Source: Actinomycetes bacterium
Lineage (GTDB): Bacteria; Actinomycetota; Actinomycetes; S36-B12; CAIYMF01
Direction of reading: 5' to 3'
Assembly: GCA_029781935.1 (NCBI GenBank)
Contig: JAKOVT010000194.1
Span: forward strand, 1-40,463
DNA: 40,463 bases
Part shown: piece by piece, positions 15,375 through 23,634 of the stretch
How positions within the stretch are numbered: position 1 is the stretch's first letter
Layout of the letters: the number at the start of each line of letters is the position of its first letter
Notes under the pieces: model-generated
Databases searched by the model: none
The model's input: the letters and a program-made list of their open reading frames with translations, nothing else
What the model was told of the DNA's origin: nothing
Position numbers and translations under genes: made by a program

Positions 15375-16799
15375 GTGCGCTGGGTGAAGCGGATCCTGAT
15401 CGGGATCGGCGTGGTCGTGGTGGTGCTCCTCGCCGTGGTGGTCGGTGCGCTGATGTGGTTCCACATCCCGTCCAACGCGGCCGGCGTGGTGGCGCAGACG
15501 GTGTGCGGGGCGAAGTTCGTGGCCGGTCGCGACCTGCCGACCGACCAGCTCGTGGCCGCCGACGTGACCCCGCAGAGCCCGATCCTCGCCGTCGTGTCGA
15601 CGAGCGTCGACGACGCGAACCGCACGGTCACCTCGAAGTTCCTCGGCATCGTCTCGCGCACCTCGGCGCTGCAGAGCGACCGTGGCTGCGTCCTCGACGC
15701 GCCGGCCGACCCGTCGGCGGAGCCGTACGTACCCGCACCCGCGAGCGGCGCCGTGTGGCCGCAGGGCGACGGCACCGCCACGGTGACCGGCGTCGACACC
15801 GCGGCGCTGACCAAGGTCGTCGACAGCGCGTTCGTCGGCTCCAGCGATCCCGACGGCCTCGCGGCGCGCGGTGTCGCGGTCGTCCAGGACGGCAAGCTCG
15901 TGCTGCTGAAGGACGGCGCCGGCATCAAGGAGAACACAGCGCTGCTCGGGTGGTCGATGACCAAGACCGTCACGGGCATGCTCGCCTGGAAGAAGCTGCA
16001 GGAGAAGGGGATCGGCGTCGACACGAAGGTCGTCGACGCGTTCCCCGCTGGTCGCGCTCCGTCGTGGGTCGAGCAGTGGAGGGCCGACGACCGCAAGAAC
16101 GTCACCATCGCCGATCTCATGTTCATGCGCTCGGGCCTCGCGCTCGACGAGGGCTACGGCCCGACCGGCGACGTCGTGCAGATGCTGTACGGCGAGGACG
16201 ACATGTCGGGGTGGGCGGCGCAGCACCCGCTCGACCATGCGCCCGCGACCTACTGGGAGTACCTCAGCGCCTCCACCAACATCCTCGCCGCGGTCGTGAA
16301 GGCGCAGTTCGCGACCGATCAGGAGTACGCCGACTACCCGCGCACCGCCCTCTTCGAGCCGCTCGGCCTCACCAGCGCGACCCTGTCGCCCGACGCGTCG
16401 GGCACGTGGGTCGGCTCGTCCTACCTGTGGGCGAGCACGTCGGACTGGGCGCGGCTCGGCCAGCTGATGCTCTCGGACGGTCGCTGGAACGGCACGCAGC
16501 TCATCACATCGGGCTGGTGGAAGCTCGCCGGGACGCCGGCCATGCCGACCGGCGAGGGCCACGGCTACGGCGCGCAGACCTGGATCCCCGGAGCCGCGGA
16601 CGGCGGCGAGTGCGCGACGACGCCGGGCTACCCGACGGACGCGCTGCTCATGGAGGGCCACTACGGCCAGGTGGTCGCGATGGTGCCCTCCAAGGCCGCG
16701 GTGATCGTGCGACTGGGCTGGAGCGTCAACACCGACTTCGACGGCTGCGCCTTCGTCGCCGACGTCGCCCGCACGCTGCCCAACGCCCCGACCGCCTGA
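15375..16799 (+). CDS. membrane-anchored serine hydrolase (class C beta-lactamase fold)
   Basis: A 474-residue penicillin-binding-protein-like hydrolase. An N-terminal signal anchor spans about residues 7-31. The catalytic S194-M-T-K197 gives the S-x-x-K motif. The second motif is the Y...S-x-S-T-N segment in EYLSASTNIL, and the third is GHYGQ, replacing KTG as in many esterase/DD-peptidase-like members. A domain of about 120 residues with cysteines (TVCGAKF, RGCVLD) precedes the catalytic domain, and further cysteines (GECATT, DGCAF) suggest disulfides outside the cell. The substrate is unknown: peptidoglycan stem peptide, D-amino-acid ester or another ester are all possible. GGGGGAGG lies just before the GTG at 15375. 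Confidence 0.85.
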   Translation: MRWVKRILIGIGVVVVVLLAVVVGALMWFHIPSNAAGVVAQTVCGAKFVAGRDLPTDQLVAADVTPQSPILAVVSTSVDDANRTVTSKFLGIVSRTSALQSDRGCVLDAPADPSAEPYVPAPASGAVWPQGDGTATVTGVDTAALTKVVDSAFVGSSDPDGLAARGVAVVQDGKLVLLKDGAGIKENTALLGWSMTKTVTGMLAWKKLQEKGIGVDTKVVDAFPAGRAPSWVEQWRADDRKNVTIADLMFMRSGLALDEGYGPTGDVVQMLYGEDDMSGWAAQHPLDHAPATYWEYLSASTNILAAVVKAQFATDQEYADYPRTALFEPLGLTSATLSPDASGTWVGSSYLWASTSDWARLGQLMLSDGRWNGTQLITSGWWKLAGTPAMPTGEGHGYGAQTWIPGAADGGECATTPGYPTDALLMEGHYGQVVAMVPSKAAVIVRLGWSVNTDFDGCAFVADVARTLPNAPTA

Positions 16800-17016
16800 C
16801 GGAGCCCCGTGCCGCGCCGGCCGACTGGCGTGCGCTGCGGCCGCCGGCGGCAACGGCTGCTCCGGACGGGTGAACGTCTCGGGCCCATGCCCGGATGAGG
16901 CTGGGCAGAGCGAACGGAGAGCCGGGTCGACTGGACTGCGGTCCTAGCCGGAGCACGTCGTCGCGGCGCGGCTCGCACCGCCCTCGTTCCGGCTGACGAC
17001 GCGAGGAGAGTGGACG

Positions 17017-19344
17017 TTGACCAGCCGGCTTCGCCGCCAGTGGGGTGCCGAGCGGCCGCGGCCGCCGCTGTCGGCCGAGCCCACCGCTGCCAGCACCGCG
17101 CAGACCTGGATGGGCGGTCTGGCGATGACGGTCACCGTCGTGGCCTTCCTGGTCTACCTGCGTCGTACGGTCTTCGCGCAGTTCGTCGACGCCGGGGGGA
17201 TCGACAGCTCGTTCGTCGTCCAGACGATCGCCTACGTCGTCCTGATGGGCCTGCTCACGTTCTCGGCGCTCATGTACCTGCTGGCGCGGCAGGGGGCGCT
17301 GCACCGCAGCCGCCGCCACCTCCGCGTGCCGAGGGCGGAGATCGATGCGCACCTCGCCGAGTCGGCGTCGGCCATCACGGTGCTGGTGCCGTCGTACCGC
17401 GAGGACCCCGACGTCGTACGGATGACGCTGCTGTCGGCCGCGCTGCAGGAGTTCCCGTCGATCCGCGTCGTCCTGCTGCTCGACGACCCGCCGCAGCCCG
17501 CCGACGACGACGCGGCGGCGAGCCTGGTCGCCTGCCGCGCGCTGGCTGCGGAGGTGGCCGACTACCTGCGCGAGCCGCGCGAGCGCCTGAGCTGCGTCCT
17601 CGACGCCCACGAGCTCAGAGGGTTCTCCGGCGGCGCCGGGTCGCCCGACGACCTGCGCGCTCTGGCTGCCGAGTTCGCGTGGGCGGCGGACTGGCTCCAG
17701 ACCCGCGCCGCGGAGCATCCGCGGAGCACGATGCAGGAGGCGTTCGTCGCCGACGAGGTCCTCGCCGCCCTCGGTGACGATCTCCGGCGGACCGGCGACG
17801 CGCTCGCGGCGGCGGCGGGCTCCGGCGTCGAGATGTCGTGGGAGCGGCTCTGCCAGCTCGCCCGGCGCCTCGCGTGGACCTTCCAGGCGGATCTCGCCAC
17901 CTTCGAGCGCAAGAGGTACGCCGAGCTCCCTCCCGAGGCCAACAAGGCTATGAACCTCAACGCCTATCTGTCGCTGATGGGCGGCAGCTACCGCGAGGTC
18001 GTCACGCGGTCGGGCGTCGTCCTGCGGCCGACCGAGGACTCGCCCGACCTCGTCGTCCCGGCTACGCCGCTCGTGCTCACGCTCGATGCCGACAGCGTGC
18101 TGCTCCGCGAGTACTGCCTCCGCCTGGCCTACCACCTCGACCTTCCCGGGAACGAGCGGATCGCCGTCATCCAGACGCCCTACTCCGCCTTCCGCGGGGC
18201 CATCACGCGTGTCGAGCGCATCGCCGGAGCGACGACGGACCTGCAGCACCAGCTGCACCAGGGCATGACGTACTACGACGCCACCTTCTGGGTCGGCGCG
18301 AACGCCTTGATCCGCCGGGAGGCCCTCGACGACATCGTCGAGGTCACCTACGTCGACGGCGTCGAGGAGCGCCGCTACATCCAGGACCGCACGGTCATCG
18401 AGGACACCGAGTCGAGCATCGACCTCGTCGCCCGGGGCTGGACCCTCTACAACTACGGCGAGCGGCTGAGCTACAGCGCGACGCCGCCGGACTTCGGCTC
18501 CCTCGCCGTGCAGCGCGGCCGCTGGTCCAACGGCGGTCTGCTCATCATCCCGGCGTACTGGCGCTACCTGCGCAGCATGCGCCGCGACCGGCGCAAGGTG
18601 GGACTCGCGTCCATCGCGCTCCGCGTCAACTACATGGCGTCGGTCGCGTGGGCCAGCGTCGGACTCGTCGCGCTGCTGGTGCTGCCGTTCAACAGCCGGC
18701 TGCTCAGCCCTGCCCTGGTCGCTGCGGCGCTCCCGTACTTCATCGCCATGTCGTCCGACCTGCACCGCATGGGCTACAAGCGCACCGATGTCTTCCGCAT
18801 CTACGGGTTCAACCTCGTGCTGCTGCCGGTGAACCTCGCCGGCGTCCTCAAGTCGCTGCAGCAGGCGGCGGCCAAGTCGAAGATCCCCTTCGCCCGTACG
18901 CCGAAGATCCGCGACAGGACGGCGACACCGGCGCTGTTCGTGCTCTCCGCCGTGCTCATCGCGGCGTTCTCGTTCTGGGTCCTGCAGCGGGACGTGCTCG
19001 AGCGCAACTGGGGGAACGCGGCGTTCGCCGCCTTCAACGCGCTGCTGACGACGTACGCCATCGTCGCGTTCCTGGGTGTCCGCAACGCCGTCCAGGACGT
19101 CCTGCACGGGGCCGCGACCTGGATCCGGGTGCCCCGCGTCGAGCGCGCGGTGACCGACGAGACCCGGTCCACCGCGGACGACTGGGAGGACGTCCTGTAC
19201 TACGGCCCGACCAGCACCGGCGACCGGCCGCGGCGAGCGAGCTCGACCCCGCCGATGTCCCGACGTGGCGATACGCGCTCCCGGCACCGGGGCACGGCCG
19301 AGCACAGCACTGCCCGCGGCTCTCGCGAGGAGGTGTCGCGATGA
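17017..19344 (+). CDS. BcsA-like processive family 2 glycosyltransferase
   Basis: A 775-residue membrane glycosyltransferase. Two membrane helices come first (about 28-48 and 65-90). The GT-A domain follows, with ITVLVPSYRED, LLLDDPPQP, D357-A-D359 in LTLDADS, E462-D463 in VIEDTES and Q499-R-G-R502-W503, the acceptor-binding QxxRW of processive synthases. Further helices lie at about 540-600 and 635-720. The segment between the first aspartates and D-A-D is about 200 residues, much longer than in cellulose or hyaluronan synthases, with a helical insertion. TTG at 17017 is preferred because GAGGAGAG precedes it by 6 nt. The stop overlaps the GH18 gene start (ATGA), so the product is probably a beta-linked, maybe GlcNAc-containing, exopolysaccharide; the sugar is inferred. 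Confidence 0.85.
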   Translation: MTSRLRRQWGAERPRPPLSAEPTAASTAQTWMGGLAMTVTVVAFLVYLRRTVFAQFVDAGGIDSSFVVQTIAYVVLMGLLTFSALMYLLARQGALHRSRRHLRVPRAEIDAHLAESASAITVLVPSYREDPDVVRMTLLSAALQEFPSIRVVLLLDDPPQPADDDAAASLVACRALAAEVADYLREPRERLSCVLDAHELRGFSGGAGSPDDLRALAAEFAWAADWLQTRAAEHPRSTMQEAFVADEVLAALGDDLRRTGDALAAAAGSGVEMSWERLCQLARRLAWTFQADLATFERKRYAELPPEANKAMNLNAYLSLMGGSYREVVTRSGVVLRPTEDSPDLVVPATPLVLTLDADSVLLREYCLRLAYHLDLPGNERIAVIQTPYSAFRGAITRVERIAGATTDLQHQLHQGMTYYDATFWVGANALIRREALDDIVEVTYVDGVEERRYIQDRTVIEDTESSIDLVARGWTLYNYGERLSYSATPPDFGSLAVQRGRWSNGGLLIIPAYWRYLRSMRRDRRKVGLASIALRVNYMASVAWASVGLVALLVLPFNSRLLSPALVAAALPYFIAMSSDLHRMGYKRTDVFRIYGFNLVLLPVNLAGVLKSLQQAAAKSKIPFARTPKIRDRTATPALFVLSAVLIAAFSFWVLQRDVLERNWGNAAFAAFNALLTTYAIVAFLGVRNAVQDVLHGAATWIRVPRVERAVTDETRSTADDWEDVLYYGPTSTGDRPRRASSTPPMSRRGDTRSRHRGTAEHSTARGSREEVSR

Positions 19345-20876
19345 CCGGTCCCGCTACGCGCATCTCCCTCACGCGCCTCGCTGTCGTGGTCGTGGCCGCG
19401 GTCGCGGTCGTCGCCGGAGTCGTCGCCGTCGAGCGTCCCCTCCTCACGCCTGCCGCGTCGTCCGCTCCGCCCGTGTTCAGTCCGTACGTCGACGTCACCG
19501 CGATGCCGCAGTACGAGTTCCAGACGCCGCGCAACCAGTACCAGCAGGACGTGACGCTCGCGTTCGTGGTGGCGTCCGAGACGAACCCGTGCCGTCCGTC
19601 GTGGGGAGGCGCCTACACGCTCGACGAGGCCGACGACCAGCTGCAGCTCGGCCGTCGCGTCCTCGCGCTGCGGTCCACCGGCGGCCACGTACGCATCTCG
19701 TTCGGCGGACAGGCGCACCGCGACCTCGCCGCCGCGTGCACCGACGCGTCCGCGCTGCGGGCGGCGTACGCCGACGTCGTCGAGCGCTACGACGTCGACA
19801 CCATCGATCTCGATGTCGAGGGCGCGGCCCTGGCCGACTCCGCCGCCGGGCAGCGCCGGGCCGTTGCGATCGCGCAGCTGCAGCGCAGCCGCCCGGCCGA
19901 CGACCCGCTGACCGTCTGGGTCACCCTCCCGCTCGGCCGCGATGGGCTCACCGCGAACGGCCGCGCCGCCGTGGCGTCTCTCCTCGCCGCCGGCGTGGAC
20001 CTCGCGGGCGTCGACGGCATGGCGTTCGACTTCGGCTCCCTGGCGCCTGACGGCATGGTCGCGACCATCACGACCGCCACGACCGCGCTGCACGACCAGG
20101 TCCGCGCCGTGTTCGGCGAGGCCGGACAGGTGCTCGACGATGCCGGGGCGTGGGCCCGCACCGGCGCGACCGTGATGATCGGACAGACCGACGTGGCGGC
20201 GGAGCGCCTCACGATGAGCGACGCGGACGGCGTCAACCGCTTCGCGCGGGAGCACCACCTCGGCCTGCTCTCGATGTGGTCGCTCAACAGGGACGCGACC
20301 TGCCAGTACCCGCTGCCCACCGTCACGGTCGTCGTGCAGACCTCGTGCAGCGGCGTCGATCAGGGGCAGGGCAGCCTCGCGCAGACGCTGGGCGACGGGC
20401 TGCTCACGCCCCTCTCCGGCGCCGAGCCCGCAGCGGCAGGAGCGACCCCGACGCCGACGACCACGACGGCTCCGGCACCGGATCCACGTGCCTCCGACGA
20501 CCCCGCGACCAGCCCCTACCCGGTGTGGGACCCGCTGACCATCTACGTCACCGGCATGAAGGTCGTGTGGAAGCACCAGGTCTACGAGGCCGCCTTCTAC
20601 TCGACCGGCATGCCGCCGGACGTCAGCGGCTCGCAGTCCGCGGGCGCACCGTGGCGCCTGCTCGGACCGGTGATGCCGGGCGATTCACCGGCACCGTCGC
20701 CGAGTGTGCCGGTCGGCACGTATCCCCAGTGGAACGGGACCACGGCGTACGTCGGAGGCACCCGCGTGCAGGTCGGGACCACTCCCTACGTCGCCCGCTA
20801 CTGGACCAAGGGCGACCGCCCTGGGGTCCCGATGGTGGGCGGCTCCCCGTGGGCCCCGGTCCTGGCCCCGGCGTGA
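19341..20876 (+). CDS. secreted GH18 chitinase-like protein with two CBM5/12-type modules
   Basis: A 511-residue exported protein. A signal peptide or anchor covers residues 10-30. The catalytic barrel has D153-x-x-D156-x-D158-x-E160 (DTIDLDVEG), the GH18 signature whose glutamate is the acid. GHVRISFGGQ is the preceding conserved strand and LSMWSLNRD the last one. After a Pro/Thr linker (about 365-390) come two chitin-binding CBM5/12-like repeats, one starting YPVWDPLTIYVTG with VYEAAFYSTG, the other YPQWNGTTAYVGG with YVARYWTKGDRPG. GAGGAGG lies 8 nt before ATG 19341, which overlaps the glycosyltransferase stop. Expression with a synthase suggests it trims, releases or binds the polymer, as hydrolases do in cellulose and PNAG systems. 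Confidence 0.88.
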   Translation: MTGPATRISLTRLAVVVVAAVAVVAGVVAVERPLLTPAASSAPPVFSPYVDVTAMPQYEFQTPRNQYQQDVTLAFVVASETNPCRPSWGGAYTLDEADDQLQLGRRVLALRSTGGHVRISFGGQAHRDLAAACTDASALRAAYADVVERYDVDTIDLDVEGAALADSAAGQRRAVAIAQLQRSRPADDPLTVWVTLPLGRDGLTANGRAAVASLLAAGVDLAGVDGMAFDFGSLAPDGMVATITTATTALHDQVRAVFGEAGQVLDDAGAWARTGATVMIGQTDVAAERLTMSDADGVNRFAREHHLGLLSMWSLNRDATCQYPLPTVTVVVQTSCSGVDQGQGSLAQTLGDGLLTPLSGAEPAAAGATPTPTTTTAPAPDPRASDDPATSPYPVWDPLTIYVTGMKVVWKHQVYEAAFYSTGMPPDVSGSQSAGAPWRLLGPVMPGDSPAPSPSVPVGTYPQWNGTTAYVGGTRVQVGTTPYVARYWTKGDRPGVPMVGGSPWAPVLAPA

Positions 20877-20877
20877 G

Positions 20878-20896
20878 GCGCCGTGGGCCTCGGCGC
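20878..20896. terminator. bidirectional hairpin between convergent GH18 and CFA synthase genes
   Basis: GCGCCG (20878-20883) pairs with CGGCGC (20891-20896) around TGGGCCT. It fills most of the 31-nt gap between the GH18 stop (20876) and the convergent CFA synthase stop (20908). No U-tract is seen on either strand, so the role is inferred from position. Confidence 0.35.
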
Positions 20897-20907
20897 GCCC
20901 GGCGGGG

Positions 20908-22272
20908 TCAGGACGAAGAGCGGAACCGACCCAGCCACTCGTCGCGCGTCGCCGGGAACCGGCTGGCACCACCGGGTTCCTGGCGGACGGCGAGGACCTG
21001 GTGGATGGTGATCCCGCCGTGCTCGAACGCGAGGGCGCACGCGGCGAGGTAGAGCAGCCAGGTGCGGGCCCGGGCCTCGCCCACCTCGGACACCGCCTCG
21101 GCCCAGCCGCCGCGGAGGTTGTCGACCCAGGCGCGCAGCGTGCGGCCGTAGTGCTCGCGCAGGGCCTCGCTGTCGCGCACCTCGAAGCCCACCCGCTCGA
21201 GCGCGTCCAGCGTCGTCGACAGCGGCAGCACCTCGCCGTCGGGGAAGATGTAGCTGTCGATGAAGCCGCGCTCGCGGCGTCGCGGCTCGGGCAACGAGCG
21301 CACCGACGCGATGGCGTGGTTCAGCAGCCGGCCTCCCGGCGCGAGCTGGTCGAAGAGCGTGGCGGCGTACGCCGTCAGCTGCTCGCGACCGACGTGCTCC
21401 GACATGCCGACGCTCGCGATGGCGTCGTAGGGCCCGTCGTCGACGTCGCGGTAGTCCTGCAGGCGGATGGTCACCCGGTCCGCGAGGCCGGCCTCGTCGA
21501 CCCGCGTCCGCGCGAGGGCAGCCTGCTCCTCGCTCACCGTCACGCCGACGACCCGCGCGCCATGGCGATGCGCGGCGTGCAGAGCGAGGGATCCCCACCC
21601 GCAGCCGACGTCGAGCAGGCGCATCCCGGGCCGCAGCCCGAGCTTGGTGCACACCAGCTCCAGCTTCGCCGTCTGCGCACCGTCGAGGTCGACGTCGGCG
21701 CCGGACCAGTAGGCGCACGAGTAGACGAGCGTGGGTCCCAGGACGAGCCGGTAGAACGCGTTGCCGACGTCGTAGTGGTGCGACACCGAGTGCGCGTCAC
21801 GCTGCCGGCTGTGCAGGCGACCACGAGGTCGAGCCACCTCCTCGGCGGGGCGCGGCGGAGGCGGGCCCAGCGCGCCGAGGCGCGACGCGGTGCGCACGGC
21901 CCGGAGGCGCTGCGTGGGCGAGAGTCCGACGTGATCGTGGCCGGACACCCGCGCGATCACCTCGGGCAGGTCGAGAGCCGCGACGATGTCGCCCTCGAGG
22001 TCGAGGTCGCCGCTGACGTAGGCGCGCGCCAGCCCCAGCTCGCCCGGCGACCACAGCAGACGACGCAACGCTCGCGGCGATCGGACGACGACGGTGGCCG
22101 GGCTGCTCGGATCGCCCGCCTCGGAGCCGTCCCATGCGCGGATCCGGAGCGGCAGCGCCCCGCCGGCCATCATCTCCAGGAGACCGAGCAGCTCGGCCGC
22201 GGCACCCCTGGCAGCCGTGGCGTCGGATCGTGGCGGCGCCGGGGGAGCCGCGGGACGCAGTCGTGTGGCCAT
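20908..22272 (-). CDS. cyclopropane-fatty-acyl-phospholipid synthase family methyltransferase
   Basis: A 454-residue SAM-dependent enzyme that adds a methylene or methyl group to unsaturated phospholipid acyl chains. The N-terminal 130 residues form the lipid-binding domain (GLARAYVSGDLDLEGD). The SAM fold has LLDVGCGWGSLALHAA. Family residues are kept: SVGMSEHVG supplies the bicarbonate-site glutamate region, YIFPDG is conserved, and a cysteine occurs in YLAACALAFEHGGITIHQVL. No membrane segment is seen; the enzyme acts at the inner face of the membrane. A GGGGG just before the ATG at 22272 may serve as ribosome site. The gene is convergent to the GH18 gene and divergent from the small genes to the right. 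Confidence 0.9.
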   Translation of the reverse strand: MATRLRPAAPPAPPRSDATAARGAAAELLGLLEMMAGGALPLRIRAWDGSEAGDPSSPATVVVRSPRALRRLLWSPGELGLARAYVSGDLDLEGDIVAALDLPEVIARVSGHDHVGLSPTQRLRAVRTASRLGALGPPPPRPAEEVARPRGRLHSRQRDAHSVSHHYDVGNAFYRLVLGPTLVYSCAYWSGADVDLDGAQTAKLELVCTKLGLRPGMRLLDVGCGWGSLALHAAHRHGARVVGVTVSEEQAALARTRVDEAGLADRVTIRLQDYRDVDDGPYDAIASVGMSEHVGREQLTAYAATLFDQLAPGGRLLNHAIASVRSLPEPRRRERGFIDSYIFPDGEVLPLSTTLDALERVGFEVRDSEALREHYGRTLRAWVDNLRGGWAEAVSEVGEARARTWLLYLAACALAFEHGGITIHQVLAVRQEPGGASRFPATRDEWLGRFRSSS

Positions 22273-22382
22273 GCCCCCGACTACCCCGATGCGCGCAGGT
22301 CAACCTGCCGGCGTGGGGACGCTGCAGAACCGTCGTTCGTCCTACCGGGAGAAGGGGAGAGGCCATCGAGGGAGGTGCGGCG

Positions 22383-22634
22383 ATGAGCGACGACGTCCAG
22401 GGCTCGCTGTTCGAGTCGGCGCCGCTGCGGCAGCCCGCCTCGCGGGTGGCCGGCGGCGACCAGCTGCTCCACGACCGGGTGCGCCTGGCCCAGGTGCGGG
22501 CGAGCGCCCCCAACCGCCGCCACTTCTGCCTGCAGGCGGGTCTCGAGCCGGGACCGGTCGCCTATGCCCGCGTGAACGCCGCACTGATCGCGGCAGGGCT
22601 CGCGCCGTACACCTCGGTGCGCCGCGCCGCGTGA
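22383..22634 (+). CDS. 83-residue hypothetical protein
   Basis: I do not recognise this protein. GGGAGG lies about 7 nt before ATG 22383, and codon use is normal for the region, so it is probably real. It is moderately basic, with a central SAPNRRHFCLQAGLEPGPVA segment and two predicted helices (LLHDRVRLAQVRA and YARVNAALIAAGL). It has no signal peptide or membrane segment and one cysteine. It is followed by about 190 nt with no gene before the next small gene. Confidence 0.6.
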   Translation: MSDDVQGSLFESAPLRQPASRVAGGDQLLHDRVRLAQVRASAPNRRHFCLQAGLEPGPVAYARVNAALIAAGLAPYTSVRRAA

Positions 22635-22820
22635 CGCACGTGCTCCGACACCGGAGGCGGACGAGGCCGACGGGCAGGAGGGGGCCCCGCCGCCCCACGC
22701 CGGCCACGACGGGCGCCTCGAGGGCTGGACCGGAGCGGAAGCCAGGACCCTCCCGTGGATGCGCTGGTGTTTGGCGACTCGGCGCGGGGGCATGCGCGCG
22801 CCCGAGACGAGGAGGCAGGC

Positions 22821-23039
22821 ATGAGCAGGCAGACGACGGATCGGCCCGGCCCGGTCCGGACGGACGGCGCCCAGCTGCGGCACGGGCTGACCGGTCTCGA
22901 CGCCGGCTCCGGGACGGGCACGTCCCACGAGGAGCTCGTCGAGGAGATGCTCGACGCGAAGCTCGGGGCCGAGGCCGCCGACGAGTCGGCGTCCGACCAG
23001 GCTCTCGGTCCCCACGTGGATCGGGACGAGAGCGCATGA
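22821..23039 (+). CDS. 72-residue hypothetical protein
   Basis: A small polar protein of unknown function. GAGGAGGCAGGC directly precedes ATG 22821, so this start is preferred over an in-frame ATG at 22755. The first half is disordered-looking (Thr/Arg/Pro/Gly) and the second half has an acidic amphipathic helix (EELVEEMLDAKLGAEAADE). Its stop overlaps the start of the acidic protein that follows (ATGA), so the two are likely cotranslated. Confidence 0.58.
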   Translation: MSRQTTDRPGPVRTDGAQLRHGLTGLDAGSGTGTSHEELVEEMLDAKLGAEAADESASDQALGPHVDRDESA

Positions 23040-23626
23040 GCGAGGAGCTGCCCCAGGCGATCACCGACGAGCCGCTCGGGGACCTCGGCGACCAGGCCTC
23101 CCGGCTGCAGATGGCCGAGGAGCGGGCTGCGATCGAGGCCGCGCTCGCCGGAAGGGTGCGCGGCACCGACGCGCTCGACGACCGTTCCCCTGTCGTCGAT
23201 GCGCTCGAGGGCCCGGACGTGCAGGACGGCGACGCGGTCGATGCGAGCGACGATCCTGTCTACGGCGGCGGCACCCCGGTCACCGATCCCGAGCAGGCGC
23301 GGCTCGACCCGGAGACGCTCGACCTCGATCTCGCCATGACGGGACTCGCGGAGGACGGTGCGGCGATGGCGGTCGACGAGGGAAGCAGCGTCGACGACTC
23401 GGGAACGTCGTTCGAGCTCGACGGCGATCCGGACGTGCTCGACGCGGAGCTGGTGCCCGACGACGAGTCCGACGCAGAGGACCTCGACGCGCTGGTCGGT
23501 GACGAGCTCGACCACGACCCCGACGACCCCCTGGACCCGGACGGGTACGGCGTCCCTCCCGCGCCGGACGGCGGCGCGGCAGTAGCCGACCAGGCGGAGC
23601 TCCGCGACCCGGTCGACGACGACTGA
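23036..23626 (+). CDS. highly acidic, lysine-free hypothetical protein (196 aa)
   Basis: Nearly a third of the residues are Asp or Glu, and there is no Lys, Cys or Trp. After a helix with EERAAIEAAL near the N-terminus the chain becomes low-complexity, rich in D-P, D-D and L-D steps, and looks intrinsically disordered. No signal peptide or membrane helix is seen. The start overlaps the stop of the 72-residue gene, and the next gene (DUF72) begins 9 nt downstream. No function can be assigned; calcium binding, nucleic-acid mimicry or a scaffold role are only possibilities. The reading frame shows steady actinobacterial third-base GC bias, supporting it as coding. Confidence 0.65.
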   Translation: MSEELPQAITDEPLGDLGDQASRLQMAEERAAIEAALAGRVRGTDALDDRSPVVDALEGPDVQDGDAVDASDDPVYGGGTPVTDPEQARLDPETLDLDLAMTGLAEDGAAMAVDEGSSVDDSGTSFELDGDPDVLDAELVPDDESDAEDLDALVGDELDHDPDDPLDPDGYGVPPAPDGGAAVADQAELRDPVDDD

Positions 23627-23634
23627 GCGCGGCC

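Noticed and set aside
16800-17016. Possible riboswitch or small RNA in the gap before the glycosyltransferase gene
   Set aside because: I looked for a cyclic-di-GMP or other known aptamer core and saw none; only GC-rich imperfect repeats are present.
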